DNA of 64,000 nt from Roseovarius halotolerans (GTDB lineage: Bacteria; Pseudomonadota; Alphaproteobacteria; Rhodobacterales; Rhodobacteraceae), in contig NZ_FWFU01000002.1 of assembly GCF_900172255.1 (NCBI RefSeq), positions 620,001-684,000 on the forward strand, given 5' to 3'. Under the pieces are notes generated by a model, which worked only from the letters and a program-made list of their open reading frames with translations, did no database searches and had not been told where the DNA came from. This document shows, piece by piece, positions 1 through 8,103 of the stretch. A program made the translations under genes and the position numbers. Each line of letters starts with the position of its first letter. The stretch's first letter is position 1.

Positions 1-162
1 TCGAGAAACAATCGGGCAGGGCAAATCCGAATTGTTGGCCGGAAACGTATGCCAACCTGGCATATCACCAATCCGGATGTTTCGCGCGCGGCCGAAACCT
101 CGTATGAATGGAACAGAAGCCAATTTCAGGCCGACCGCAGTTCCGCGACGAGAAACGAATAG
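1..162 (+). CDS. 3' end of an unidentified gene (partial)
   Basis: Frame 1 is open from the window edge to a TAG at 160-162, giving 53 residues of a C-terminus that is rich in Arg, Asn and Ser. I do not recognise the family from this fragment. It ends only six bases before the next start codon and on the same strand, so it is probably the upstream member of the surface-polysaccharide operon. The tail contains no membrane segment. The alternative is that this is non-coding leader DNA; the open frame alone is weak evidence over so short a length. Confidence 0.45.
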   Translation, partial: SRNNRAGQIRIVGRKRMPTWHITNPDVSRAAETSYEWNRSQFQADRSSATRNE

Positions 163-168
163 ACACAT

Positions 169-1725
169 ATGCCATCGAATTTCGCCTATCTTGCCCTGTT
201 TCTCTGGCCCGTTGTCGTCTTCATCCTGTTCACGAAGCGTCCCGTGAACGAGGCGCTCGCCTGGTCGATCATCGCAGGTTACATGCTGCTGCCCGAGATC
301 ACCGCATTTGACCTGCCGGTGCTGCCGGCATGGGGGAAGCAGCTGGTGCCAAGCCTGTTCGCGGCGATCATGTGCTATACGATGCTACAGATGCACAAGG
401 CGCATGCCGCAGGTCCAGCTGTGGCGCGCGCGCCTGCTCAGCGACGTGACGTGCAAAGGACATTCTCGATAGACGACTTCACCGTGCAACGCGGGCGTGT
501 TCTGTTTTGGGTGTTGCTGCTTTTGCTGTTCGGATCGCCATTCATTACGGCAATCACAAACCGCGAACCGGTTTCGGAGGGGTTCCGCTTCATATCGGGG
601 ATGCGCATTTATGACAGCTTCTCGATGAACCTTGATCTGCTTGTGTCCTTGTTACCGTTCTTTCTGGCGCGCCGCTTCCTGGCAAGCCCGGAAAGCCATG
701 TGACCCTGCTGAAGGTTCTGGCGCTTGCCTGCCTGGCGTATTCCCTGCTGGCACTGTGGGAAGTGCGCATGAGTCCGCGGCTGAACCGCGAGATCTACGG
801 GTTCTTCGGCCATAGCTGGTCGCAGCATGTCCGCTATGGTGGGTATCGACCGATCCTTTTCCTGAACCACGGGATCTGGGTGGCCATCCTGTTCACGCTT
901 GGCGTGCTGGCCTCGGCTGCACTTTGGCGTGATCAACTCAGGCACGGGTCTGCGGGGAAATGGCTCTTGGCCTCGCTCTGGCTCTTGGGGGTGCTGATTT
1001 TGTGTAAATCCGTCGGCGCCATCGCCATCGCGTTTCTGCTTTTGCCCATGTTGCTGTTCTTCGGGGCGCGCATGCAGCTTATGAGCGCCGCCCTGATCGC
1101 GGCTACGGTGATGACCTATCCGATCCTGCGTGGTGCCGATCTTGTCCCGACCGACCGAATTCATTCATTTTTCTCGAAAATAGACACCGACAGGGCGAGC
1201 ACCCTGCAGTACAGATTCAATGCCGAGGATCTGCTGCTTGAGCGGGCGAACCAGAAGCCACTTGCGGGCTGGGGAAGTTGGGGCAGAAACCGCGTCAGCA
1301 ATGACTCGGGACGAGATGCCGCCGCGACGGATGGTTATTGGGTGATCGTGATCGGCGTTTACGGTTGGCTGGGCTATATCGCGCAGTTCGGCTTGCTTGC
1401 GGCGGCGCCAGTTCTTCTGGCGTTCAACAAGAGCCGTCTGAACCTATCTCCGGCGACAGTGGGATTGACGGTTGTTCTCGCGGCTGCGCTGATCGATCTT
1501 ATTCCGAATGCCACAACCTCACCAGTGGTCTGGCTTTTGGCTGGCGCGCTGATGGGGCGCTATCAGACCGCTGTCGCAGGAGCGAAAGCGCTAAACCCGC
1601 AGGCTGCGCGCGCCGGTACCGAACCGCGTCGCAGCAGCGCGGCGCCACAAGAGGTTCCCGCCATGAAGCCAGAGCGCGAAGCACCGCGATACCCGGCGCA
1701 TGTGCGGCGTCCGAGGGAAGGATGA
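169..1725 (+). CDS. O-antigen polymerase/ligase-like membrane protein
   Basis: A 518-residue multi-spanning inner-membrane protein, likely to polymerise or ligate polysaccharide repeat units at the periplasmic face. Hydrophobic segments start at the N-terminus (residues ~5-20) and recur through the chain, with a long loop around residues 340-410 containing GWGSWGRNR. That layout, many helices with one large periplasmic loop in the second half, is typical of Wzy/WaaL-type proteins. The last ~50 residues are soluble and rich in Arg, Pro and Ala. Downstream lie two glycosyltransferases on the same strand, which supports a role in exopolysaccharide assembly. The family is too divergent for me to separate polymerase from ligase. 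Confidence 0.7.
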   Translation: MPSNFAYLALFLWPVVVFILFTKRPVNEALAWSIIAGYMLLPEITAFDLPVLPAWGKQLVPSLFAAIMCYTMLQMHKAHAAGPAVARAPAQRRDVQRTFSIDDFTVQRGRVLFWVLLLLLFGSPFITAITNREPVSEGFRFISGMRIYDSFSMNLDLLVSLLPFFLARRFLASPESHVTLLKVLALACLAYSLLALWEVRMSPRLNREIYGFFGHSWSQHVRYGGYRPILFLNHGIWVAILFTLGVLASAALWRDQLRHGSAGKWLLASLWLLGVLILCKSVGAIAIAFLLLPMLLFFGARMQLMSAALIAATVMTYPILRGADLVPTDRIHSFFSKIDTDRASTLQYRFNAEDLLLERANQKPLAGWGSWGRNRVSNDSGRDAAATDGYWVIVIGVYGWLGYIAQFGLLAAAPVLLAFNKSRLNLSPATVGLTVVLAAALIDLIPNATTSPVVWLLAGALMGRYQTAVAGAKALNPQAARAGTEPRRSSAAPQEVPAMKPEREAPRYPAHVRRPREG

Positions 1726-1732
1726 ACCCAGC

Positions 1733-2755
1733 GTGAAGCAGATTTCCGGGAAGGTCACGGTCGACCCTTACGATTGCCCCGAGGATCGCCTGATCACGGC
1801 GCGTTCGCATCTTGTCGATCGCTTCGTGCCGGATTGCGAGCGCATCACGCTTCCGGCAAAGCGCGTGGGCGGCGGATCGGTCTCTTTCGAAAAGAAGGCG
1901 TTGGTGGCGCAGCCGCCCAATCGCGCGAAGCGCCGCTTTCTCTCGTTTGGTCCCGCCACGGTAAAGCAACGGCGCACAGAGAAGACCTTCATCGATTTTC
2001 GTCGCAACGTTCCCCAGAACTGGGCGCATTTCCTGAACAATCACCTGCCGATCCTGTTCGTCATCGCGCAGCAAGGCGGGTTCGACCCTTCGGAGATTCT
2101 TGTGGTCCTGCCCGGAAACACGCCCGGCCACATCCGCCGTGCCGCGGAATTGTTCGGGATTGAAACGCTTTGTACGGATACGGCGGTGCAGGGCGCTGCC
2201 ATCGACTTTGACGTCTCGCCTTGGACAGGAATCCGGGCCATGCGCAGTGAATGGGTGCGCCTGCCATTCGTTGGGGCGGCACTGGAAATGGCGGGCATCC
2301 GCAACGGGGCGCACGGCGCTTTGCCCGACAGGGTCTTCATCTCGCGGCGCAAGACGCGCCACCTCGAGAATGAGGCCGAAGTCGAAGCCTTCCTGGCTCA
2401 ACGCGGATTCACCAAGGTCTATCCAGAGGAATTGTCCGTCACCGACCAGTTCAAGCTGTTCGAACAGGCCCAGCAGATCGTTTCGATCCACGGCGCAGCC
2501 CTTGCGCCGCTCTTGTTTCGCTCGCGCGCCTCGCGGCTGGAGAGCTTGGTCGAGCTTTTCCCATGCGGGCACATGACGGACGTCTATCGTGTCATGTGTC
2601 ATCAGGTCGGCTGCAAATGGATTGGGGTGCGTGGCAAGATAAAACCCGAGCATGTCGGACCAGCCTACGATCTGACAAAACCGTTCCTGAAGTATTCGTT
2701 GCAGTCTTTTGAAATCGACCTGCAATCCCTCGAACTGGCGATGGAGGTAATCTGA
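1733..2755 (+). CDS. Glycosyltransferase family 61 (DUF563-like)
   Basis: Probable cytoplasmic glycosyltransferase of about 340 residues. Recognisable family features are the NWAHFLNNHLPILF stretch in the first third and the VSIHGAALAPLLF then LVELFP signature near the C-terminus, both usual in DUF563/GT61 proteins. I placed the start at GTG 1733 because GAGGGAAGG lies upstream at 1713-1721. An ATG at 1700 in the same frame would make the gene overlap the previous one by 26 bases and has no visible ribosome binding site. The donor and acceptor sugars cannot be told from sequence. It lies directly after the polymerase-like gene and is probably co-transcribed with it. Confidence 0.75.
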   Translation: MKQISGKVTVDPYDCPEDRLITARSHLVDRFVPDCERITLPAKRVGGGSVSFEKKALVAQPPNRAKRRFLSFGPATVKQRRTEKTFIDFRRNVPQNWAHFLNNHLPILFVIAQQGGFDPSEILVVLPGNTPGHIRRAAELFGIETLCTDTAVQGAAIDFDVSPWTGIRAMRSEWVRLPFVGAALEMAGIRNGAHGALPDRVFISRRKTRHLENEAEVEAFLAQRGFTKVYPEELSVTDQFKLFEQAQQIVSIHGAALAPLLFRSRASRLESLVELFPCGHMTDVYRVMCHQVGCKWIGVRGKIKPEHVGPAYDLTKPFLKYSLQSFEIDLQSLELAMEVI

Positions 2756-2847
2756 TGCGCGACATCGCCGCGAACCTGACAATGATGGGGTTTCTCCGAA
2801 ACGATTATTTCGTGCCAAAATTCAGACATAAAAACCGAGAAGAGTGA
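2755..2847 (+). CDS. Possible 30-residue small ORF, coupled to the GT61 gene
   Basis: The stop of the GT61 gene overlaps an ATG (TGATG at 2753-2757). A strong Shine-Dalgarno-like GGAGGTAA lies about six bases before it, inside the end of the upstream gene. The frame encodes 30 residues, beginning MRDIAANLTMMGFL and ending with basic and acidic residues before TGA. No family is recognised. It could be a genuine small protein, the remnant of a truncated gene, or a chance frame. The good ribosome binding site and the coupling are the only support. Confidence 0.35.
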   Translation: MRDIAANLTMMGFLRNDYFVPKFRHKNREE

Positions 2848-2924
2848 TGTTCCCGGTCCAGCCCTTCAAACCGGCCTGAACCGAAACAGAACACAGATAC
2901 CCGATAGGTGCTAGAATTTCTGTC

Positions 2925-3749
2925 ATGGATGATGAAGCGATGCATGCGCAACCGGCCCATGAGGCTGAGCAGAACCCGTCCGTTCGGGCGCCGCTCCGAG
3001 AGGTGCGGTTGCTGAATGCCTTCGTTCACGATGTCACGATGGACCAAGTGGTGGAGCATTTCGATCGCGGCGTGATGCTGACACTGCATGTCGACATGAT
3101 GATCAAGCTCCGGAAAGATCGCGAATTTTACGATTTGCTGAGACGGTTCGATCTGGTGACCTGCGACAGCCAGATCATGTATTTCGCCTTGAAGTTCCTT
3201 GGCACGCCGGTAAGCGAACGCGTTTCAGGGTCGGATTTCTTTCCGCGCTTCTATGAGCATCACAGGGAAAATCCCGAGATGACCGTGTTCATGCTGGGCG
3301 GCAAGCCCGGGATTGCCGAGATTGCGGCAGAGCGGATCAATGCCAAGGTTGGGCGGGACTTCATTTGCGGCACATACGCACCGTCCTTTGATTTCGAGGA
3401 CCGGCCCGACGAAATCGACCATATGCTGGACCTTGTGAACAGCTCCGGTGCCAAGGCGCTTCTGGTAGGGCTCGGCGGTGGGCGTCAAGAGAAATTCATT
3501 TTCAGGTACCGCGACCGGCTGCCCGATGTGGAACTGTTTCTGCCGCTTGGCGGAACGATCGATTACGAGGCGGGGACACTGCAGCGGCCCGCTCCCTGGG
3601 TCACGGGCATGGGCCTTGAATGGTTCTATCGCTTGATCAAGGAGCCCCGGCAACGCTGGCGGCGCTACCTGCTTCAGGATCCGCCATTCCTGTTTGACGT
3701 TCTCAAGCAGAAGCTGGGACTCTATCGGGATCCGCTCGACAAGGGCTGA
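2925..3749 (+). CDS. WecG/TagA/CpsF-family glycosyltransferase
   Basis: A 274-residue GT26 enzyme, expected to transfer an N-acetyl-hexosamine-type sugar to a lipid-linked acceptor at the cytoplasmic face of the membrane. Family marks in order: LTLHVDMMIKL followed by a TCDSQIM turn (residues ~45-85), the VSGSDFFPRFYEH segment (~95-110), the GLGGGRQEKFI loop (~180), and a C-terminal block with LGGTIDYEAGTLQRPAPW and GLEWFYRL, followed by a basic tail thought to bind membrane in this family. The first ~20 residues are variable. It lies in the surface polysaccharide cluster and converges with the ABC exporter gene only 11 bases away. Confidence 0.85.
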   Translation: MDDEAMHAQPAHEAEQNPSVRAPLREVRLLNAFVHDVTMDQVVEHFDRGVMLTLHVDMMIKLRKDREFYDLLRRFDLVTCDSQIMYFALKFLGTPVSERVSGSDFFPRFYEHHRENPEMTVFMLGGKPGIAEIAAERINAKVGRDFICGTYAPSFDFEDRPDEIDHMLDLVNSSGAKALLVGLGGGRQEKFIFRYRDRLPDVELFLPLGGTIDYEAGTLQRPAPWVTGMGLEWFYRLIKEPRQRWRRYLLQDPPFLFDVLKQKLGLYRDPLDKG

Positions 3750-3760
3750 TCGCCCAAAGT

Positions 3761-5563
3761 TCAGACCGCGGCCATCTTCCGGAATGTCTCGTTCTCGTCA
3801 ACCAGGTCTTCGTAGCTGCCCGAGGCCTGAACCGTGCCGTGTTCCAGGAGGAAGATCCGGTCGCATTTGCGGATCGTGCTCAGCCGGTGGGCGATCATGA
3901 TGACGGTCTTGGTATTGCGGATGCGTTGCACCGCATCCATCACCGCGCGCTCGGTCAGATTGTCCAGCGCCGATGTCGCCTCGTCGAAGATCAGAAGCGA
4001 CGGATCGTGATAGAGGGCCCGCGCGATGCCGATGCGCTGGCGCTGGCCGCCAGACAGGCGCACGCCGCGTTCGCCCACGATCGTGTCATACTGCTGCGGC
4101 ATCTCTTCCATCACGAAGTCATGCAGCGCAGCAGCGCGTGCGGCGCGTTCCATGGCCTCGGGGTCTATCGCCTCTTCGGGGACACCGAAGGCGATATTCT
4201 GAGCGACCGAGGAATCGGTCAGGTAGATCGTCTGCGGCACGTATCCGATCGAGCGACGCCAACGGTGCATGTTATCAGCGGTCAAGGGCTCGCCATCAAC
4301 AATGATCTGGCCGGTATCCGGCATCAGTAGTCCGAGAATCAGATCAACCAAAGTGGTCTTTCCCGCCCCGGTTCCGCCGACGATACCGATCGTGCTCAAT
4401 GCGGGGATCTCCATATCCACGTTGTGAACCGCCGGCCTGTCACCGCTTGCATAGGAAAATCCGATTCCTTTCAGGACCAGATCGCGGTCGAGCGAGAGGT
4501 CGGCGTCATCGCCTGGGCCGCGCGGGGGGTTGGTCCCGTGTGCAATCGCATCGGTATAATCGCGGTAGATATTGTCGAGCACCGGTTTTGCAGAACGGAT
4601 GTTGGCAAAGGCGCCATAGACCTGCTGCATGGCGGGCAAAAGCCGCATTGCCGAGATACCGAAGACCCCAAGCACCGGGATAGCAGTGGAAAGATTGCCC
4701 TCGCTGCGCAACAACATCACAAGGATGATGCCGAACAGAACCGCGAATGTCAGGCCCTCCAGCGCGAATCTTGGAATCTGGTTCATCACCTGCGAAAGCG
4801 CGGCGTTCCTGGCCAGTGCCTGCGCCGGTTCGCGGAACCGCTCGACATAGCGGTTCTCGAGCGACATCAGCTTGACCTCCTTGAAGCCACCCGTTGCCTC
4901 GTTGGTCAGACGAAACCGTTCGGTATTGGCTTTGAGCAGGCCTTCGCCTATCACCAGCAATTTGGCTCTCAGCCAGAAATATATCCCTGTATAGGCGCCA
5001 CCCAGCAGCAAGGCCGCCATCACGGCGATAACCGGATCGACCGCGATCAGGAAGCCGATGATGGTGATGGTCAGGATTCCATTCGCCAGCAGCTGTCCTC
5101 CGGGCGTGATGATCTTGTTGACCACGTTCTGCACTTCACCCAAGACACTTTTCGCAACATCGGCACTATTGCGTTGCAGGAACCAGGCGTAGGGCTGGTG
5201 CAGATAGGCTTGGAGCAGGCGACTGGAGATCGTGTAGCCGCGCATCGTGGAAAAGCGGATGATCGCGTAGTTGCCACCCGCCTTGATCACAAGGCTGAGA
5301 GCCATCACCAGAAAAACCGCGACGGCCATCACGACCTGGAAAGTGAAGGGATCTTCGATACCGACAGCGTTATAACCCCATGTAAGATAGGGATTTTCAA
5401 AGATTCTCTCTGGTTCGGCCAGCACCCGCAGCAGGATCAGGAATGCAGAAATCCCGAACACCTCGGCAAAGGCGACAAAGATCATGATCCCGACAAGAAC
5501 GTAGAACCGCCGCCGTTCGCGGCGGCTGAGAAGAGTCATTATTTTCTTGAATACATCAGTCAT
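3761..5563 (-). CDS. ABC exporter, fused permease and ATPase
   Basis: A 600-residue half-transporter of the MsbA/HlyB architecture. The N-terminal ~330 residues form the transmembrane domain with several long hydrophobic segments. The C-terminal nucleotide-binding domain has Walker A GGTGAGKTT (~395-403), the LSGGQRQR signature (~503-510), Walker B LLIFDEATSAL (~523-533) and a switch histidine in IAHRLST. I chose ATG 5563 because GGGAC lies a few bases upstream. An in-frame ATG at 5578 adds five residues. It stands among polysaccharide genes but on the opposite strand. The likely substrate is a lipid-linked glycan or a secreted protein, but sequence alone does not decide. Confidence 0.85.
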   Translation of the reverse strand: MTDVFKKIMTLLSRRERRRFYVLVGIMIFVAFAEVFGISAFLILLRVLAEPERIFENPYLTWGYNAVGIEDPFTFQVVMAVAVFLVMALSLVIKAGGNYAIIRFSTMRGYTISSRLLQAYLHQPYAWFLQRNSADVAKSVLGEVQNVVNKIITPGGQLLANGILTITIIGFLIAVDPVIAVMAALLLGGAYTGIYFWLRAKLLVIGEGLLKANTERFRLTNEATGGFKEVKLMSLENRYVERFREPAQALARNAALSQVMNQIPRFALEGLTFAVLFGIILVMLLRSEGNLSTAIPVLGVFGISAMRLLPAMQQVYGAFANIRSAKPVLDNIYRDYTDAIAHGTNPPRGPGDDADLSLDRDLVLKGIGFSYASGDRPAVHNVDMEIPALSTIGIVGGTGAGKTTLVDLILGLLMPDTGQIIVDGEPLTADNMHRWRRSIGYVPQTIYLTDSSVAQNIAFGVPEEAIDPEAMERAARAAALHDFVMEEMPQQYDTIVGERGVRLSGGQRQRIGIARALYHDPSLLIFDEATSALDNLTERAVMDAVQRIRNTKTVIMIAHRLSTIRKCDRIFLLEHGTVQASGSYEDLVDENETFRKMAAV

Positions 5564-5813
5564 AACAGCGTCCCACAATTGCCCTGAGCACTACCGGCAA
5601 GGCATGGCGGGGATTGGGCGATTCCTTGACCCCTTCATGTAATAGCGAGGCGGGGTGAAACATTTTCCCTCCGCAGGAGATTTGCGGCAACAATAGGCTT
5701 GGTCATCATCTCCCAGCCCTTAACGTGAACGCGAGCAGAATACACTAGCAGCTTGGACCCAAATGAATACTGTGAAAAGCTTGATCTGATCCGGAACCGC
5801 CGCAGGCCCACTC

Positions 5814-6341
5814 ATGAACGACATGCAGAGCGAAACACCGGCAGTTAGCGCCGACACGCCCGACTGGACGCGAGAACGCCCTCGGGCGCTCTGGGATCCT
5901 TCGCGCAGACTCCTTCAGTGCCAGCGGCGCTATCAGGCCGCCAGATCGAGATCGGGATTCGCCGCAAAATGGCTGCGTAAATGGCGGGCTCTTCAGCACC
6001 GGTTCTGGTCACTTGTCACCCAGGCCGAGATCCCGCTCAATTGCGATATCGGGGGGGGGCTGAAGCTGCCCCATCCGAATGGCGTTGTTGTTCATCCGCG
6101 CGCGCGAATCGGACCGAATTGCATCATCTTCCAACAGGTCACGCTTGGCACCTCGTCGACCCGTTCCGGGGTGCCGGAGATTGGTGGCGGCGTTGAGCTG
6201 GGTGCGGGTGCGCGGGTTCTTGGCTCGGTCAAGATCGGGGACCACGCGATCATCGGCGCCAATGCTGTCGTGGTTCAAGACGTTCCCGAGGCGGCTATCG
6301 CCGTGGGCATCCCGGCGCGCGTGATCGCCAAGAGATGGTAG
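5814..6341 (+). CDS. Serine O-acetyltransferase-like hexapeptide transferase
   Basis: A 175-residue acyltransferase with a left-handed beta-helix. The C-terminal ~100 residues have the hexapeptide-repeat pattern: DIGGGLKLPHPNGVVVHPRA, then IGPNCIIFQQVTLG, then VKIGDHAIIGANAVVVQDVP, ending in a GIPARVI motif typical of CysE and NodL-type enzymes. It is shorter than housekeeping CysE (about 260-270 residues) because the N-terminal helical domain is reduced. In polysaccharide clusters such CysE-like proteins are usually annotated as serine acetyltransferases but may O-acetylate a sugar. That is my preferred reading, from context only. It is divergent from the ABC exporter across ~250 bases. Confidence 0.75.
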   Translation: MNDMQSETPAVSADTPDWTRERPRALWDPSRRLLQCQRRYQAARSRSGFAAKWLRKWRALQHRFWSLVTQAEIPLNCDIGGGLKLPHPNGVVVHPRARIGPNCIIFQQVTLGTSSTRSGVPEIGGGVELGAGARVLGSVKIGDHAIIGANAVVVQDVPEAAIAVGIPARVIAKRW

Positions 6342-6396
6342 CCTGAGTAAAAGAAAAGGCTTGGCAGCGCCGGGCGCCATGGGCAAGACTTGCGCC

Positions 6397-7974
6397 ATGC
6401 TGCATTTGCAAAAAGCCCTTTGTCTTTGCGCGACGCTGATTGCCGGAATGGCGTCGACCCTGCCCCTGCCCGCGTGGGCGGAGTCCGTCCTGCTCGAGGC
6501 CGGAGACCTGTTCCAGTTGGGGGGTATCGGATGGGTTGCGACGGGCCTTGATATGCCCGAGCCGGAAAGCGGGCTGCCCATCATCGAAGCATCGGACAAT
6601 TCGCCCGAGGCCGCGCTGCTGCGTCGGCTGGACAATGCGGGCAAGGCCGCCGGTTTCGACGGCGTGCTCTACGACAATCGTGATCGCGGTCACTCCCTGG
6701 TGCCGCCCGGCATGTTTCCGCGGCTGATCAGGCTTGAGTTCGGCCCGGAGCTGCGCAAGCAAGACATGGATTACGGTGTCGCCGGTCAGGTCGTGCTGCC
6801 TGCCATCGTGATCGGTAATTCTTCGACCGCGATCACGCGCGGCGACATCCCGCGAAGCCAGGGACGTCTTGCCATGACGGTTCCACGCTACAGCAAGCGC
6901 GCGTTTCTCAGCTATGTCAGCAATCAGCTCTATATCTACCCTGAACACCGGGATTACGACGGGCATGACCGATTCCCGGTAAACTGGCCTTATACGGTCA
7001 TCTCGGAGGGGTCTTCGCATTCCGACAAGCCCTTCATGAGGGCGTTCCTGATGAGTGTCGCCGCGCTGACGCCCGAAACGCGCGATCGGCTGCGAGAGGA
7101 ATCTCTGATCGTGCCCACCCTTCAGATGGTGATGCGCCGCTCCCAACCCGGTATCTACTCGCGCGACGCCTACAAGGCCGGGCCGGCGCACCGCGCGGTG
7201 TTTGCCAAGGGTCGGCTTGCCCCCGAGCGTATGGTCGCTCTGGCGGCGTCCCTTAAACCCGATGAAATTCCCCCCATGGTTCGGCTGAGGGTCGAGGAAG
7301 AGGATTTCCGCGTCAGGGCAGGGCTTGCGGGAATGCCGGAACAACTGTTCAATACACCGTCGTCGATTGCGCGCATCTGGCGCGGGCCGGAATACTCGAG
7401 GCACATGGTGGTCTCGGCCGCCGATACCGAGGACCCCAACGGCCGCGACCTGGAGTTCACCTGGGTTCTGCTTCAGGGCGACCCTTCGCGCGTTCGCATC
7501 ACGCCCGAGGCGCCTGGCGCCGCACGCGCAGAGATCAGCATAGACTGGCATGACAGGTTCAAGGCGGATCCGGACGAGCCGCGCACAACCGACCGTGTGG
7601 ATATCGGTGTCTTTGCCTGGAACGGTGCACATGAAAGCGCGCCTGCGATCATCTCGATCAGTTTTCCCAATCACCAAAAGCGCATATATGAACCCTCGCC
7701 CAATGATGGCGGCATGAGACTGAAATCGGTCGATTATGACGCCAAGGCCCGTCGGGCCGACTATGACCCGCTATTGCACTGGTCTGCGCCCTGGAAAGAC
7801 GTGATCCGCTATGACGATGCCGGCGCGACCACGGGATTGCTGCGCGAAACCAAGGACGGTGTTTTTGAGCTATCGGGGCAGGGCCGCATCCAAGATGGCC
7901 GCACCGTCACTTATACGCTTGAGCGCGAGAAACAGGACCGCATCCTTTCGATGAAGGTGACGCCCACCGACTGA
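6397..7974 (+). CDS. Secreted protein of unknown function
   Basis: About 525 residues starting MLHLQKALC at ATG 6397. The first ~28 residues form a signal peptide with a hydrophobic core and an AWA-like cleavage site before ESV. In-frame alternatives are TTG 6361 and ATG 6379. No catalytic motif is recognised. The middle contains a YDNRDRGHS segment and the last third includes an RGPEYSRHMVVSAAD block followed by Ig/PKD-like strand patterns (DPNGRDLEFTWVLLQGD). I recall similar unnamed proteins with this block in marine bacteria but cannot assign a function. It follows the acetyltransferase on the same strand by 55 bases, so it may be a periplasmic or surface partner of the polysaccharide machinery. 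Confidence 0.65.
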   Translation: MLHLQKALCLCATLIAGMASTLPLPAWAESVLLEAGDLFQLGGIGWVATGLDMPEPESGLPIIEASDNSPEAALLRRLDNAGKAAGFDGVLYDNRDRGHSLVPPGMFPRLIRLEFGPELRKQDMDYGVAGQVVLPAIVIGNSSTAITRGDIPRSQGRLAMTVPRYSKRAFLSYVSNQLYIYPEHRDYDGHDRFPVNWPYTVISEGSSHSDKPFMRAFLMSVAALTPETRDRLREESLIVPTLQMVMRRSQPGIYSRDAYKAGPAHRAVFAKGRLAPERMVALAASLKPDEIPPMVRLRVEEEDFRVRAGLAGMPEQLFNTPSSIARIWRGPEYSRHMVVSAADTEDPNGRDLEFTWVLLQGDPSRVRITPEAPGAARAEISIDWHDRFKADPDEPRTTDRVDIGVFAWNGAHESAPAIISISFPNHQKRIYEPSPNDGGMRLKSVDYDAKARRADYDPLLHWSAPWKDVIRYDDAGATTGLLRETKDGVFELSGQGRIQDGRTVTYTLEREKQDRILSMKVTPTD

Positions 7975-8103
7975 AGGATTGTTCCCGCATCTGCGCTGTG
8001 GAAAACTGAGCCTTATATTGTGAGGCATCTAGCACGATAATCCAGGGAACGACGCGGCCATGGCTGCACGCGAACACGCGCCGGCTCAAGCGACTTCGGC
8101 ACA

